Shown: positions 8,166 through 18,756, numbered from the stretch's first letter. The stretch is DNA of 64,000 nt from Sulfobacillus thermotolerans (GCA_002951815.1 CP019454.1:1116001-1180000), one strand, 5' to 3'. Notes: generated by a model not told the origin, from the sequence alone. A program made the numbers and translations.

Positions 8166-9250
8166 TGGCATGGCACGAGATTTCCATTGAAGCGCAAAGT
8201 CGGGCGATATCTCACGTTGTGATTGGGCACCAGACCCTAGGGGGGTGGCCTTGGACGTCGTGGATTCCCAAGGGAAGCCCCGTAATCATTGTGGCAGACG
8301 AGCGCGTGCAACCGGTGGCTCAGTCTATCCAGACACGCCTTGGCGCAGAAGACGTGAAGACTCTATTGTGGACGGTTACGATTCCAGAACAGGATAAGAA
8401 CCTTCAGACGGTAAATACTTTATACCAACGAATGGGAGAAAGTCAGGTCACCCGTGATACGGTGGTAATTGCGGTGGGGGGTGGTGTGTTAACAGACTTA
8501 GTGGGTTATGTGGCGGCTACGTATTTGCGTGGACTGCGTTGGATTGCGATTCCCACAACCCTATTGGCCCAAGTGGATGCAGCCATTGGGGGAAAAGTGG
8601 CGGTCAATACCGCCTTTGGCAAAAATCTCGTAGGCGCATTTCACTTGCCCTCAATCGTTGGGATCGACACCGCAGTTCTTGAGACATTGCCCCTGCGTGA
8701 GTGGCAAGCAGGTGTTGGGGAAGTACTCAAATCCGCACTAATTGCAGGGCCTCCCTTAAGCGATGCGTTGTCAAGCGAGCTTCCCCCATTAGGTACAATG
8801 AATGACTGGTGGGCTGCTGTTATTGGTGAGACGGCTGCTCTTAAAGCGCGGATTGTCAGTGAGGATCTCTATGAGCGCAATACCCGTATGTTTTTGAACT
8901 TTGGGCACACCGTCGCGCATGCCCTCGAAAATTATTTTGGGTACGGTACGTTGACGCATGGAGAGGCCGTTGGCTTGGGTACCTTGGTCGCCCTCGATCT
9001 TTCCGAAAAAGTGCTGAACATGCCGCGGTGGGTCGAAGAACAGGCAAGAACTTGGATGGCACGATGGACGTTGCCGAGTCGGGCCCCTGCTTTTGATTCG
9101 CAGAAATTGATGGGCATTATGGCCCAAGATAAGAAGGCACGGGCATTTGGATTGCAGTGGGTATTACTGGCTGATATCGGGAAGCCACAAGTTGTCACAT
9201 CGGTACCAACGGATGTTGTATTGGACAGTCTGCAGGTGATTCAGCCGTAG
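8165..9250 (+). CDS. aroB: 3-dehydroquinate synthase
   Basis: A 361-residue NAD- and metal-dependent cyclase that makes 3-dehydroquinate from DAHP. The NAD-binding GGGVLTDLVGYVAATYLRG region is near residues 95-115 and IPTTLLAQVDAAIGGKVAVN follows. The metal ligands are visible in GEVLKSALI (Glu) and in the two His segments NFGHTVAHALE and THGEAVGLG. The ATG sits in a TAATG junction with aroK and has a CAGGAGGGGG ribosome site. Complete length. Confidence 0.96.
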   Translation: MAWHEISIEAQSRAISHVVIGHQTLGGWPWTSWIPKGSPVIIVADERVQPVAQSIQTRLGAEDVKTLLWTVTIPEQDKNLQTVNTLYQRMGESQVTRDTVVIAVGGGVLTDLVGYVAATYLRGLRWIAIPTTLLAQVDAAIGGKVAVNTAFGKNLVGAFHLPSIVGIDTAVLETLPLREWQAGVGEVLKSALIAGPPLSDALSSELPPLGTMNDWWAAVIGETAALKARIVSEDLYERNTRMFLNFGHTVAHALENYFGYGTLTHGEAVGLGTLVALDLSEKVLNMPRWVEEQARTWMARWTLPSRAPAFDSQKLMGIMAQDKKARAFGLQWVLLADIGKPQVVTSVPTDVVLDSLQVIQP

Positions 9251-9354
9251 ATCTCTGAGAAGTTTTATGATTGCGATGCATTGCGTCTCACGGTATCATC
9301 ATACTGTTAAGCTACCACATCACCGCGCGAGCGCAGATAAAAGAGGGGACGTTG

Positions 9355-10443
9355 TTGAAACAGACGCCATTGACCGGTTGGCACCGTCAACATGGGGCGA
9401 AGATGATGGAGTTCGGGGGCTATGATATGCCCGTCGAATATACTGGCATTATCCAAGAACACGAAGCCGTGAGGACCCAGGTCGGGATGTTTGATGTGTC
9501 TCACATGGCAGAGTTTTTAGTAGAAGGGGCTGGGGCCGCGGAGTTTTTAGACAAATTGGTGACCAATCTGCCGTCCCATCTAACAGTTGGCCAGGCATTG
9601 TATACTCCGATGTGTTATCCGCATGGCGGGACCGTGGATGACTTATTAATTTACCGCAAAAGCCCCGATCATTTTATGATGGTTGTCAATGCAGGGAATT
9701 ATGCCAAGGACTGGGAATGGGTCACCCAACATGCGGCCTCCTTTACCAATGTTCGAGTGGTGGACATTTCCCAGCAAACGGCGTTGATTGCTGTTCAAGG
9801 TCCGCAAGCATTAGAGCGGCTGGCGCCGTTGACAACGATCCCTTTAGGCGACATTTCTTACTACCATGCAGTCTTTGACCAGAAGGTTGCTGGCCTTCCC
9901 GCACATATTTCACGAACAGGATATACGGGTGAGGATGGTTTAGAACTTTACGTGGATGCAGAGCATGCTTTAGCTTTGTGGGAACGTCTTGCAGAACTAG
10001 GCATTCCCCCCATCGGCTTAGGTGCGCGGGACACTTTGCGCCTAGAAGCGCGGCTACCTTTATATGGGCACGAATTGACGGAAGATATCTCCCCATTAGA
10101 GGCCGGTGTGGGAATGTTCGTGAAATGGGAAGGGCATAGTGATTTTATTGGTAAAGATGCCTTGGCCGCCCAAAAGGCTAAAGGACTTCAGCGTAAAGTG
10201 GTGGGGCTGGAGCTGAATGGAGGTATTGCGCGTTCAGGGTATCTGGTTTTTACAGCGGAACATGAGCTTGCAGGATATGTCACCTCGGGAAGTTATTCGC
10301 CTACTTTAAAAAAGCCTATTGCGTTGGCATTGCTCGATTCCTCTTATGCAACGATTGGGCAAGAGTTTCTGGTGGAAGTGCGCCATCGCAAGGTGCAGGC
10401 CAAAAGTGTTAAAACCCCTTTTTATCGGAGACCGCCGCGCTGA
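9355..10443 (+). CDS. gcvT: Aminomethyltransferase (glycine cleavage T protein)
   Basis: A protein of about 362 residues that transfers the methylene group from the lipoyl arm of GcvH to tetrahydrofolate and releases ammonia. The conserved start (KQTPLTGWHRQHGAKMMEFG-YDMPVEY) and the FDVSHMAE and SRTGYTGEDGLELY segments are intact. The start is TTG (9355, alternatively 9352) with a GAGGGG ribosome site; the frame extends further upstream but that part does not match the family. It opens the gcvT-H-PA-PB-glyA run, 104 bp after aroB. No glycine riboswitch is recognisable in that short gap. Confidence 0.94.
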   Translation: MKQTPLTGWHRQHGAKMMEFGGYDMPVEYTGIIQEHEAVRTQVGMFDVSHMAEFLVEGAGAAEFLDKLVTNLPSHLTVGQALYTPMCYPHGGTVDDLLIYRKSPDHFMMVVNAGNYAKDWEWVTQHAASFTNVRVVDISQQTALIAVQGPQALERLAPLTTIPLGDISYYHAVFDQKVAGLPAHISRTGYTGEDGLELYVDAEHALALWERLAELGIPPIGLGARDTLRLEARLPLYGHELTEDISPLEAGVGMFVKWEGHSDFIGKDALAAQKAKGLQRKVVGLELNGGIARSGYLVFTAEHELAGYVTSGSYSPTLKKPIALALLDSSYATIGQEFLVEVRHRKVQAKSVKTPFYRRPPR

Positions 10444-10488
10444 TATGAGAAAGCATCAAGTGGCTATTACACACGAGGAGGCAGAGGC

Positions 10489-10857
10489 ATGAATATTCCG
10501 GAAATTCTTAAGTACACACGGGACCACGAATGGTTAGACGACAAAGGGACGGTTGGGATTACCGATTACGCGCAAGAGTCTTTAGGGGATGTGGTGTTTG
10601 TGGAGCTGCCGGCAATCGGACAGACACTGAAGGCGGGCGAGTCGTTTGGGGTGGTAGAGTCCGTAAAATCCGTATCAGACTTATATAGTCCAGCCGATGG
10701 CACGGTGGTCGCTGTCAATGAGGCACTGAGCACGACGCCTGAGCTGATTAATCAAGATCCCTATGGCCAGGGATGGATTATCCGCATCGAGATTACCGGT
10801 CAGACCGAAGAATTATTGGACAGCCAAGCATACCAACAACAGGTTGAAGGAGAATAA
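10489..10857 (+). CDS. gcvH: Glycine cleavage system H protein
   Basis: A 122-residue lipoyl carrier that shuttles the aminomethyl group between the P and T proteins. The lipoylated lysine is residue 60 in [14 protein letters not shown], and the preceding [12 protein letters not shown] strand is standard. The length is close to the usual 125-130. An ACGAGGAGGC ribosome site precedes the ATG. It lies 45 bp after gcvT and 5 bp before gcvPA. Confidence 0.96.
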   Translation: MNIPEILKYTRDHEWLDDKGTVGITDYAQESLGDVVFVELPAIGQTLKAGESFGVVESVKSVSDLYSPADGTVVAVNEALSTTPELINQDPYGQGWIIRIEITGQTEELLDSQAYQQQVEGE

Positions 10858-10862
10858 TTTCA

Positions 10863-12194
10863 TTGCGCTATATTCCCCACACGGATGCTGACAAAGAAGT
10901 CATGCTTAAAGCGCTCGGAATTGACAGTGTTGACCCGCTGTTTGAGGATATTCCCGAGGCAGCGCGCTTAGATAGACCGCTGCAATTGCCTGACGCTCTC
11001 TCCGAAATGGAATTGCAGCAACATTTGTTCCAATTAGCGTCACAAAATTTGAGCGTTGATCAAGCTGTTTCCTATTTAGGGGGAGGCTTTTACGACCGGT
11101 TCATTCCCGCCGCCATTGCCCAGCTTGTTGAACGCGGGGAATTTCTGACGGCTTATACTCCTTATCAACCGGAACTATCGCAGGGTACACTCGCCTCGAT
11201 TTTTGAATTCCAGACGATGATCGCGAGTCTCACCGGTATGTATGCCGCACAAGCCTCCATGTATGACGGGGCTTCGTCCGTAGGCGAGGCAGCCTTTTTA
11301 GCCATGGCGCATACACGGCGATCGACTCTGATTGTATCAAAGACGCTAATGCCTGACAGCCAACAGGTGGTGCGTACGTATGTAGCGGCGCGCCAGGGCG
11401 CAGTGCTCGAAGCAGAGACGCTCGAAGACCTTGAGCAGTTATTGGCGTCACATGATGTCGCGGGTGTGATTTGGCAATATCCCGATGTGTTTGGACACAT
11501 TTCCAATCTTCCAGCCGTCATCGATTTAGCTCACCAGTATGGGGCTTTGGCAATCGTGTCTTCCGATCCCGTCGCACTGGCGCTTTTGCGTCCTCCGGGG
11601 GAATTTGGGGCGGATGTGGTCGTTGGTGAAGGTCAACCGTTAGGAAACCGATTAAATTATGGGGGCCCGGCTTTTGGTTATTTTGCGGTGACGGAACCAT
11701 TGGTGCGTAAAATACCTGGGCGCTTAGTGGGAAAGACGGTCGATCATCAGGGCCGACGTGGTTTTGTCTTGACCCTTCAAGCACGCGAGCAGCATATACG
11801 CCGCGAAAAGGCGACATCGAATATCTGCTCCAATCATTCCCTTAATGCTCTGCAGGCGACGATTTATATGGCATTGTTAGGACCCGAAGGGTTGCGCGAC
11901 GTGGCGTCGTTAAGTGTTAACAAGGCGCACTACTTGGCAAATAAATTGGAACAGTTGGGACTAGCGCTGGTGAATCCCCATGAACCTTTCTTATATGAAT
12001 TTGCCGTAAAGGTGCCAAAATCTATTAGCGATCTTAATCAACACCTCTTATCCCGTGGCATTATCGGCGGTTTTGATATGGGTCAATGGTCGGCTCAATG
12101 GCAAGGCTATTGGCAGCTCGCGGTGACCGAAAAGCGTAGCAAAGGCGAGATGGATCAGTTTGTAGAAGAGGTGAAACAATGGATGTCCCGGTGA
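10863..12194 (+). CDS. gcvPA: Glycine dehydrogenase (decarboxylating) subunit 1
   Basis: A 443-residue N-terminal half of the split P protein, which decarboxylates glycine with PLP in complex with GcvPB. Typical landmarks are the starting [14 protein letters not shown], the [14 protein letters not shown] and [12 protein letters not shown] segments, and [13 protein letters not shown] near residue 320. The start is TTG, with AGGAGAA upstream. The PLP lysine is not in this subunit, as expected for the two-subunit form. It overlaps gcvPB by 16 bp. Confidence 0.95.
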   Translation: MRYIPHTDADKEVMLKALGIDSVDPLFEDIPEAARLDRPLQLPDALSEMELQQHLFQLASQNLSVDQAVSYLGGGFYDRFIPAAIAQLVERGEFLTAYTPYQPELSQGTLASIFEFQTMIASLTGMYAAQASMYDGASSVGEAAFLAMAHTRRSTLIVSKTLMPDSQQVVRTYVAARQGAVLEAETLEDLEQLLASHDVAGVIWQYPDVFGHISNLPAVIDLAHQYGALAIVSSDPVALALLRPPGEFGADVVVGEGQPLGNRLNYGGPAFGYFAVTEPLVRKIPGRLVGKTVDHQGRRGFVLTLQAREQHIRREKATSNICSNHSLNALQATIYMALLGPEGLRDVASLSVNKAHYLANKLEQLGLALVNPHEPFLYEFAVKVPKSISDLNQHLLSRGIIGGFDMGQWSAQWQGYWQLAVTEKRSKGEMDQFVEEVKQWMSR

Positions 12195-13660
12195 TCTTTG
12201 AAAAATCCGTGCCGCATCGCCGCGGGGTTCGTCTACCCGAGTCTGACGTGCCGCCTGTAAAGATCGATGAAGTAGTGGGAGAGAATTTTGTCCGCACGTC
12301 ACCCTTGCATTTGCCAGAGGTGTCTGAGCTAGATGTAGTGCGGCACTATACCCACTTGTCGACGTTAAATTATGGTGTGGATACCGGCTTTTATCCCTTG
12401 GGGTCTTGTACGATGAAATATAATCCGAAAGTCAACGAGGCCGTTGCGGCTTTGCCGGGATTTGCGGATATTCATCCGTTGCAACCCGAATCGACCGTCC
12501 AGGGCATGTTGTACCTCATGAAGGCGTTGGAAGAGGCCCTTGCCGAAATATCAGGGATGGATGCGGTCACCCTGCAACCTGCTGCAGGAGCTCATGGGGA
12601 ACTTACAGGAATTCTGATTATTCGTGCTTATCTCGAAGCGCAAGGACAGCATCGTACTACAGTGATTGTTCCCGATTCGGCTCACGGGACCAATCCGGCG
12701 ACAGCGGCCATGGCAGGGTTTCATGTCAAAATTGTCCCCTCCAATGCGCGCGGCGGGGTGGACGTGCAAAAGCTTCGCCAGATGGTTAATGAAGAGACTG
12801 CCGGGTTAATGTTGACCAATCCGAATACCTTGGGCTTGTTTGAAGAAGATATCTTGGAAATTGCGGACATTGTCCATGCCGCAGGGGGCCTGCTTTATTA
12901 TGACGGGGCTAACGCCAATGCGATTATGGGAAAAGTGCGCCCAGGCGACATGGGCTTTGACGTTGTGCATTTAAATCTTCACAAGACGTTTTCTACGCCG
13001 CATGGTGGGGGAGGCCCAGGCGCGGGACCGGTGGGTGTCAAGGCCCAGCTAGAACCGTTCTTGCCGGTGCCGCGGATTGTGGGCCAGGAGGGTCATTATC
13101 GTTGGAATTACGATCGCCCTCAGTCAATCGGCAAAGTACGATCTTTTTATGGGAATCCCGGAGTCTTGGTGCGGGCCTACGCGTATCTGAGGAGCCACGG
13201 AAGCAGCGGCTTAAAAGCTGTCTCGGAGACGGCCGTATTAAACGCCAATTACTTGTTGCATCTGCTCAAAGACGCCTATCAAACGCCTTACAACCGGACT
13301 GTCAAACATGAATTTGTGTTGACTTTGAAGAATCAGAAGAAACGTGGAGCGCGCGCACTCGATGTGGCCAAGAGGTTGATTGATTATGGCGTTTATCCGC
13401 CAACCGTGTATTTCCCGCTTGTGATCGAAGAAGCCATGATGGTAGAACCGACGGAAACCGAAAGCAAAGAAACACTGGATTCTTTCGCCCAGTCTATGCT
13501 GCAAATCAATCAGGAGATTGACTCAGCACCGGAACTCCTTCACGAGGCACCGCATCATACAGTGGTGGGGCGGTTGGACGAAACTCTTGCCGCGCGTCAC
13601 CCCATCTTAACCTATTTTCAGGAAAATCCATCACAAAATGAGCAGGAGGCGAATCAATGA
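12179..13660 (+). CDS. gcvPB: Glycine dehydrogenase (decarboxylating) subunit 2
   Basis: A 493-residue C-terminal half of the P protein. The PLP lysine is residue 269 ([16 protein letters not shown]). Also visible are [15 protein letters not shown] near residues 70-83 and [14 protein letters not shown] near 165-178. With GcvPA it releases CO2 from glycine and loads the aminomethyl group on GcvH. The start codon is inside gcvPA, and its TGA overlaps the ATG of glyA, so glycine cleavage and serine synthesis are translationally linked. Confidence 0.96.
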   Translation: MDVPVIFEKSVPHRRGVRLPESDVPPVKIDEVVGENFVRTSPLHLPEVSELDVVRHYTHLSTLNYGVDTGFYPLGSCTMKYNPKVNEAVAALPGFADIHPLQPESTVQGMLYLMKALEEALAEISGMDAVTLQPAAGAHGELTGILIIRAYLEAQGQHRTTVIVPDSAHGTNPATAAMAGFHVKIVPSNARGGVDVQKLRQMVNEETAGLMLTNPNTLGLFEEDILEIADIVHAAGGLLYYDGANANAIMGKVRPGDMGFDVVHLNLHKTFSTPHGGGGPGAGPVGVKAQLEPFLPVPRIVGQEGHYRWNYDRPQSIGKVRSFYGNPGVLVRAYAYLRSHGSSGLKAVSETAVLNANYLLHLLKDAYQTPYNRTVKHEFVLTLKNQKKRGARALDVAKRLIDYGVYPPTVYFPLVIEEAMMVEPTETESKETLDSFAQSMLQINQEIDSAPELLHEAPHHTVVGRLDETLAARHPILTYFQENPSQNEQEANQ

Positions 13661-14910
13661 GAGAGGACTTGAAAGCATTAGCCCAGGTGGATCCCGCGGT
13701 CTACCAGGCCATCGTAGACGAAGAGCAACGTCAGGCTCACCATTTAGAACTGATTGCATCGGAGAACTGGACTTCTAAGGCTGTGCGCGAAGCCGTTGGG
13801 TCTGTGATGACGGACAAATATGCTGAAGGCTACCCTGGGCATCGGTATTATGGGGGCTGTGAATACGTGGATGTCGTGGAACGCTTGGCTCAGGAACGGG
13901 TCAAGCAGTTGTTCTCTGCCGAGTACGCCAATGTACAGCCTCATGCTGGGGCACCAGCGAACTTGGCTGTATATTTTACCGCTTTGAAACCGGGAGACCG
14001 GTTATTAGGAATGAACTTGTCTCACGGAGGCCATTTAACCCACGGGAGTGCTGTCAATGTGTCGGGGCAGCTCTACCAGGTGCAAAGCTATGGTGTGGAC
14101 CCGGAATCCGAGCGTCTGAATATGGATGAGGTGCGGCGGTTAGCCAAAGAATTTCAGCCCCATATTATTGTCGCCGGGGCTTCGGCGTATCCGCGCATTC
14201 TTGATTTCGCAGCGTTCCGCGACATTGCTCAAGAGGTCGGAGCCTTGCTCATGGTGGACATGGCTCATATCGCTGGTCTGGTCGCCGCGGGCCTTCATCC
14301 CAATCCTGTAGGCTTTGCTGATTTCGTCACGTCGACGACTCACAAAACCTTACGTGGTCCCCGAGGGGGCTTTATTCTCACGACGCCTGAATGGGGCAAA
14401 AAGATTGACAAGACAATTTTTCCCGGGATGCAAGGAGGGCCTTTAATGAACCTCATTGCGGGAAAGGCCGTCGCGTTTGGCGAAGCGCTCACGCCCGCAT
14501 TTCGTCAGTATCAAACGCGAGTGGTGGAAAATGCGCGCCATTTAGCGGAACAATTGATGGCGCGGGGATTACGCTTGGTGTCTGGGGGCACGGACAACCA
14601 TTTGATGTTAGTGGATACGAAACACAGTGGTATTACCGGGCTCGAAGCCCAAAATCGCTTAGCGCTAGCCGGGATTACCGTCAATAAAAATACCATCCCC
14701 TTTGAAAAGGAAAAGCCTACGGTCACGTCGGGCATTCGGATTGGTACACCTCAAGTGACAACACGGGGATTTGGACGCGAACAAATTGAGGAATTAGCGG
14801 CCATCATTGCAGAGGCTATCACGGCACCGCATGATTTTGACTTTACGTCTTTACGCGGCCGGGTGGAGACACTGGCGAATGATTTTCCGCTGCCGGGATT
14901 GGAAGACTAA
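13657..14910 (+). CDS. glyA: Serine hydroxymethyltransferase
   Basis: A 417-residue PLP enzyme interconverting serine and glycine with tetrahydrofolate. The PLP lysine is residue 230 in the signature [14 protein letters not shown]. The beginning ([13 protein letters not shown]) and the tetrahydrofolate region near residues 120-130 (SHGGHLTHG) are standard. It follows gcvPB with an ATGA overlap and precedes aroQ with a TAATG junction. Combined with gcv it allows two glycines to be converted to serine, CO2 and ammonia. Confidence 0.97.
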   Translation: MREDLKALAQVDPAVYQAIVDEEQRQAHHLELIASENWTSKAVREAVGSVMTDKYAEGYPGHRYYGGCEYVDVVERLAQERVKQLFSAEYANVQPHAGAPANLAVYFTALKPGDRLLGMNLSHGGHLTHGSAVNVSGQLYQVQSYGVDPESERLNMDEVRRLAKEFQPHIIVAGASAYPRILDFAAFRDIAQEVGALLMVDMAHIAGLVAAGLHPNPVGFADFVTSTTHKTLRGPRGGFILTTPEWGKKIDKTIFPGMQGGPLMNLIAGKAVAFGEALTPAFRQYQTRVVENARHLAEQLMARGLRLVSGGTDNHLMLVDTKHSGITGLEAQNRLALAGITVNKNTIPFEKEKPTVTSGIRIGTPQVTTRGFGREQIEELAAIIAEAITAPHDFDFTSLRGRVETLANDFPLPGLED

Positions 14911-15338
14911 TGAAAATCGCGATCATCAACGGTCCTAATCTGGGGACCTTAGGCAAACGTCAGCCCCAAATTTATGGGCACCGCACGTGGGAAGAGGTGT
15001 TTGCCGATCTCCAACAGCAGTTTCCCCAGTGTGAACTGGCGGCCTTTCAATCGAATCATGAAGGAGCCGTCATTGATTTTATCGAGACATTGACCTCGAA
15101 CGGAACGCAAGGGATTGTCATCAACCCGGGGGCTTGGACGCATCAGAGCTACGCGTTACGCGATGCTTTAGCAGCGGTGGACATGCCGATTATCGAAGTG
15201 CATATCAGCAATATCTATGCGCGTGAAGACTTTCGTGCTCACTCCCTGACGGCCCCGGCTGTGACCGGTCAAATTTCGGGCCTCGGGGTTGAAGGATATG
15301 AGCTGGCCGTAGCCTTTCTGTGTCGTTCGGTACGCTAA
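14910..15338 (+). CDS. aroQ: Type II 3-dehydroquinate dehydratase
   Basis: A 142-residue dodecameric-type dehydratase. The family signature NGPNLGTLGKRQPQIYG has the catalytic Tyr at its end and Gly-Thr in place of the usual Asn-Leu. Further conserved pieces are FQSNHEGAVIDFIE (about residues 49-62), NPGAWTHQSYALRDAL (about 73-88) with the catalytic His region, and HISN. The gene shares bases with the stop of glyA. It is the aro gene that is separated from aroB by the gcv-glyA block. Confidence 0.93.
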   Translation: MKIAIINGPNLGTLGKRQPQIYGHRTWEEVFADLQQQFPQCELAAFQSNHEGAVIDFIETLTSNGTQGIVINPGAWTHQSYALRDALAAVDMPIIEVHISNIYAREDFRAHSLTAPAVTGQISGLGVEGYELAVAFLCRSVR

Positions 15339-15352
15339 GGGGGGGAACGTTC

Positions 15353-16444
15353 TTGGTGAGCATGTCAGTCTATGCACGGCGCATTGCCAAACTATGGGAG
15401 CGACCAAACGCCTTGGTCGATGCTTATCTCATTGTTTCTCCTGAAAATCGCTTTTATCTCAGCGGGTTTACAGGTTCTGCGGGATGGCTATTAATTGGCA
15501 AGCACAGCCGGGTGTTGCTCACGGATTTTCGTTATGCCGAACAAGCGGCGGCTCAAGCGCCTGATTACGAAGTGGTAGTAGTTCCGCGCCTTACGCAAGG
15601 CTTAGCCGGGCGTGTGGGGGATAGCGGGTGGAAAACAATCGGCATTGAAACGCACCGCGTGACCGTGCAGATGTTGGATCAGTGGCGCAATGCCTTACCC
15701 GGGATTGAATGGGTAGCGGCCGCAGGGCATGTGGAATCTCTTCGTCTTGTCAAAGATGCAAACGAGGTTGCTCGTATTCATAAGGCGTCTGACATTGCAG
15801 ACCAAGCCCTCAAAAGTATTACGCCCCTTATCCGTCCCGGAATCTCCGAGCGCGCAATAGCCGTGGCGTTGGAGCATGCCATGCGGGAACTAGGAGCGGA
15901 CGCCTTATCCTTTCCAACCATTGTTGCCTCCGGGCCTCGCGGTTCATTGCCCCATGCTGAGCCCTCTACGCGTTTGCTAGAAGCCCAAGATTTAGTGACC
16001 ATCGATTTTGGCGCGGTATTTGACCACTACCATTCCGACGAAACGGTGACGTGGCCCGTATCGGATTCGCAGGCAAACGGGCGGCAACGGGAAATTTATG
16101 ATATTGTGAAACAGGCGCAAACAGCGGGGCTGCAGGTTCTGAAACCGGGGATACGGGTTTCGGCGGTTGATCAGGCGACCCGGAACGTGATTGCTCAAGC
16201 GGGACTGGGCGACTATTTTGGCCATGGCACTGGTCATGGGGTTGGCTTGGAAGTGCATGAGGACCCATTTATTGGGCCTCATCCGCTGGTTGATTTTGAG
16301 TTAACGGTCGGCATGGTCATCACGGTAGAGCCCGGTGTTTACATTCCGGATGTCTTAGGCGTAAGGTTGGAAGATACCGTAGTCATTACGGCAACCGGAT
16401 ATGAACGACTGACTCACTGGGATAAACAGTGGGGAGCGCTATAA
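15353..16444 (+). CDS. Xaa-Pro aminopeptidase (M24 family)
   Basis: A protein of about 363 residues with the N-terminal creatinase-like domain ([15 protein letters not shown]) and C-terminal pita-bread metalloprotease fold. The five metal ligands are recognisable: Asp in [20 protein letters not shown] (two Asp), His in [16 protein letters not shown], Glu in VEPGVYIP and Glu in VRLEDTVVI. It should remove N-terminal residues before proline in the cytosol. The start is a TTG at 15353 (or GTG at 15356) after a long purine-rich SD (AAGGGGGGGAA). aroQ-pepQ-efp is a common Firmicutes order. Confidence 0.92.
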   Translation: MVSMSVYARRIAKLWERPNALVDAYLIVSPENRFYLSGFTGSAGWLLIGKHSRVLLTDFRYAEQAAAQAPDYEVVVVPRLTQGLAGRVGDSGWKTIGIETHRVTVQMLDQWRNALPGIEWVAAAGHVESLRLVKDANEVARIHKASDIADQALKSITPLIRPGISERAIAVALEHAMRELGADALSFPTIVASGPRGSLPHAEPSTRLLEAQDLVTIDFGAVFDHYHSDETVTWPVSDSQANGRQREIYDIVKQAQTAGLQVLKPGIRVSAVDQATRNVIAQAGLGDYFGHGTGHGVGLEVHEDPFIGPHPLVDFELTVGMVITVEPGVYIPDVLGVRLEDTVVITATGYERLTHWDKQWGAL

Positions 16445-16479
16445 CAAATTATACGAGGACGACGGGAGAGTGGGAGTCG

Positions 16480-17043
16480 GTGATTTCTTCAAACGATTTT
16501 CGTAACGGTGTGACTATTGAACTCGATGGGGTACTTTATCAGGTCATTGAGTTTCAGCATGTAAAGCCTGGGAAAGGATCCGCTTTTGTACGAACCAAAC
16601 TAAAAAATCTGCAAACCGGTGGGGTTGTGGACCGCACCTTTAATGCGGGCGAGAGGGTCCCAGCAGCAAAAGTGGAAAAGCATGAAATGCAGTTTTTGTA
16701 CAGCAGCGGGGACGAGTATACGTTCATGGACACCGAGAGCTTCGAGCAAATGACTCTGAGCGCTGCCGACATTGGTGATGGGGTCAAATTTCTGAAGGAA
16801 AATATGATCTGCTATGTAGTGCTGTTCAAAGGAGCCAGTATTGGGGTTGAACTTCCTAATAGCGTGACGTTAGAAATTGTGGAAACCGAACCAGGATTTA
16901 AGGGCGATACCGCAACCGGAGCTACGAAACTGGCTAAGCTCGAGACGGGCGCAACAGTCAAAGTGCCTCTCTTTGTGGAACAAGGAGAGAAAATCAATGT
17001 CGATACACGAACGGGATTGTATTTAGGACGGGCAAACTCCTAA
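16480..17043 (+). CDS. efp: Elongation factor P
   Basis: A 187-residue, three-domain tRNA-mimic protein that relieves ribosome stalling at polyproline. The tip lysine is residue 32 ([12 protein letters not shown]), the Bacillus-type position that can be modified. The frame runs about 17 codons upstream into the peptidase gene, but a GTG at 16480 gives the normal length and N-terminus. A perfect 10-bp hairpin follows the stop. Confidence 0.96.
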   Translation: MISSNDFRNGVTIELDGVLYQVIEFQHVKPGKGSAFVRTKLKNLQTGGVVDRTFNAGERVPAAKVEKHEMQFLYSSGDEYTFMDTESFEQMTLSAADIGDGVKFLKENMICYVVLFKGASIGVELPNSVTLEIVETEPGFKGDTATGATKLAKLETGATVKVPLFVEQGEKINVDTRTGLYLGRANS

Positions 17044-17062
17044 TCCTCAGAGGGTGCATTCC

Positions 17063-17096
17063 AGCTCAGTGGAAATCCACTGAGCTCTTTCGTTTT
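17063..17096 (+). terminator. Terminator after efp
   Basis: AGCTCAGTGG and CCACTGAGCT form a perfect 10-bp stem with an AAAT loop, followed by CTTTCGTTTT. The U-tract is interrupted, so some read-through into the next gene is possible. Confidence 0.75.
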
Positions 17097-17161
17097 GCGT
17101 TTGTATGAAATCCTTTGGAGATGGAGAAGGTAGAGCTGTAACGGCTAAGGAGGTGTGGTCT

Positions 17162-17656
17162 ATGGCAGATCTTCGACGCAGGGTTTCACATTTGGTGGGC
17201 ATGGCCCAGCGGTATGACGTGGGTTCACGTAGCCGCGAAGGCAAGATTATCGAGGAAATCATTGATGTTTTACGGGATCTGACTTTGGATGTCGAGGAAG
17301 TGACCGCCAATCAAGTAGAGATCGAGGATTTCCTTGACGAGCTTGATGAGGACTTACTCGACGTCGAACAGGAACTGTATGACGATGGTGATGACGATAT
17401 TGAATTCGATGACGACGATACCTTAGATGACGAAGGGCTCGTTGGCAACGGATTTGACGAAGAACCCTCGTATATCGCGCTGGAATGCCCCGTGTGTCAC
17501 CGAGAATCGTCCTATAATGGAGAACTGTTTGACCGTGACGACATTCAACTCAGTTGTCCTCACTGTGGCAACGTCATCTACGACAGCGAGGAAGACTGCA
17601 TCATCATGGATGATGCGGATGAGGATGACGGTCCCGGTTATACGGCCTACCATTAA
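17162..17656 (+). CDS. CD1247-like acidic zinc-ribbon protein
   Basis: A 164-residue protein. The N-terminal helical part (residues 1-70, ADLRRRVSHLVGMAQRYD) resembles the CD1247 N-terminal domain found next to efp and spoIIIAA in many Clostridia. An extremely acidic linker follows (residues 58-100), then a zinc ribbon with CPVC (109-112) and CPHC (132-135). Its function is unknown; a nucleic-acid-associated or transcription-linked role is only a guess. The ATG at 17162 has a perfect AAGGAGGTG ribosome site. It is flanked by terminators, so it may be a single-gene unit. Confidence 0.82.
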   Translation: MADLRRRVSHLVGMAQRYDVGSRSREGKIIEEIIDVLRDLTLDVEEVTANQVEIEDFLDELDEDLLDVEQELYDDGDDDIEFDDDDTLDDEGLVGNGFDEEPSYIALECPVCHRESSYNGELFDRDDIQLSCPHCGNVIYDSEEDCIIMDDADEDDGPGYTAYH

Positions 17657-17688
17657 ACCATTAGCCTTACAGCCTGTTATAGGCAAGA

Positions 17689-17716
17689 CCCGCGGTCGCC
17701 AGCCGCGGGCTTTTTT
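17689..17716 (+). terminator. Terminator after the CD1247-like gene
   Basis: CCCGCGG and CCGCGGG form a 7-bp GC stem around a 7-base loop, followed by C and six T. This is a classic intrinsic terminator separating this gene from spoIIIAA. Confidence 0.85.
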
Positions 17717-17761
17717 ATGCATAGGAGTGATGCAAACTTTTTTGGTATAACTTGTCAGCCC

Positions 17762-17827
17762 TGTCCATAGATATCAAGTAACTGGGATGGACATCCCGGC
17801 CGGACGTTGGAGATCAATGCAACGTCC
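17762..17827 (+). other. Nested inverted repeats in the spoIIIA leader
   Basis: Three inverted repeats lie just before spoIIIAA. TGTCCAT (17762-17768) pairs with ATGGACA (17787-17793). GGGAT/ATCCC (17784-17797 region) overlaps and competes with the first. GGACGTTG (17802-17809) pairs perfectly with CAACGTCC (17820-17827), ending 1-2 bases before the AAGGAG ribosome site. They could be mRNA structure or operators; no known riboswitch class was recognised. Confidence 0.45.
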
Positions 17828-17844
17828 AGGAAGGAGTGAAAAGG

Positions 17845-18756
17845 ATGGAGCCATGGGATTTTCTTCCGCGGCGTTGGAAAGAGAAAGTGCAGCAGCTTGG
17901 GCCTAAGCACTTGGCAAACGTGGAAGAAGTGCGCTTTCGTCTGGATCGTCCTGTCCTGTGTTACGGGCCAAACTGGTCGAAGGCACTTGGTGATCCCGAA
18001 CACGATGTTTTGCGTCAACAAGATCTTGATGAATTGGTGTCGATCCTAGCAGACCATTCACTATACGCCCGGGTCGAAGAATTGCGCCACGCCTATTTGA
18101 CGTTGCCGGGGGGACACCGTGTGGGCATTGCGGGTCGCGCGGTATGGCGCGACGGCGTGCTTTCCACCATGACTGACATCACGGGGTTGAATTTTCGCCG
18201 TGCCCAAGATGTTTATGGGGCGGCCCAAAAGGTCCTCAATCTATTCGATACAACCCAGCCTATCCCTTCGCTCTTGATTGCGGCTCCTCCACGGTGTGGG
18301 AAAACGACTTTGTTGAGAGACTTAGCGCGCCACCTCAGTGATGGTGGGGAGCGGGTGGCCGTCGTGGATGAGCGATCGGAGTTGGCAGGATTTTATCGCG
18401 GTCACTACGGGTTTTGGCTAGGCATGCATACCGATGTCTTAGATGCTTGGCCGAAGGCTGAAGGTATCATGGCAGCCATCCGAACATTAGGCCCGGACTG
18501 GGTTGTTGTAGACGAAATCGGGGGACCGGAAGATCTGCAAGCCGTCGCCCGGGCCTTGCAAGCGGGTGTCGGCGTATTAGCGAGTATTCACGCGGGAAGT
18601 TACCAACAACTTGAAGCCATTGCCGATCCGGACCTTAAAGGGATTCGGGTATCCGCTCTCTTTCCTGCAGTCGCGGTCATTAGCCGGCGTTTTGGGCCTG
18701 GAACTGTGGAAGAACTGTGGCAAGGCCATCAACAGGTATGGCGATTGGCCTCATGA
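17845..18756 (+). CDS. spoIIIAA: Stage III sporulation protein AA (engulfment/feeding-tube ATPase)
   Basis: A 303-residue cytoplasmic ATPase related to secretion ATPases (GspE/PilT-like). It energises the SpoIIIA-SpoIIQ channel between mother cell and forespore. Walker A is at about residues 147-155 (APPRCGKTT) and Walker B at 219-225 (WVVVDEIG). The arginine/His elements of the family (HRVGIAGR) are also visible. The ATG at 17845 has better SD spacing than the GTG at 17836. It is the first of eight consecutive spoIIIA genes. Confidence 0.95.
   Translation: MEPWDFLPRRWKEKVQQLGPKHLANVEEVRFRLDRPVLCYGPNWSKALGDPEHDVLRQQDLDELVSILADHSLYARVEELRHAYLTLPGGHRVGIAGRAVWRDGVLSTMTDITGLNFRRAQDVYGAAQKVLNLFDTTQPIPSLLIAAPPRCGKTTLLRDLARHLSDGGERVAVVDERSELAGFYRGHYGFWLGMHTDVLDAWPKAEGIMAAIRTLGPDWVVVDEIGGPEDLQAVARALQAGVGVLASIHAGSYQQLEAIADPDLKGIRVSALFPAVAVISRRFGPGTVEELWQGHQQVWRLAS

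Noticed and set aside
9251-9354. Glycine riboswitch before gcvT
   Set aside because: The gap is only about 100 bases and shows none of the conserved core or tandem layout of that riboswitch.
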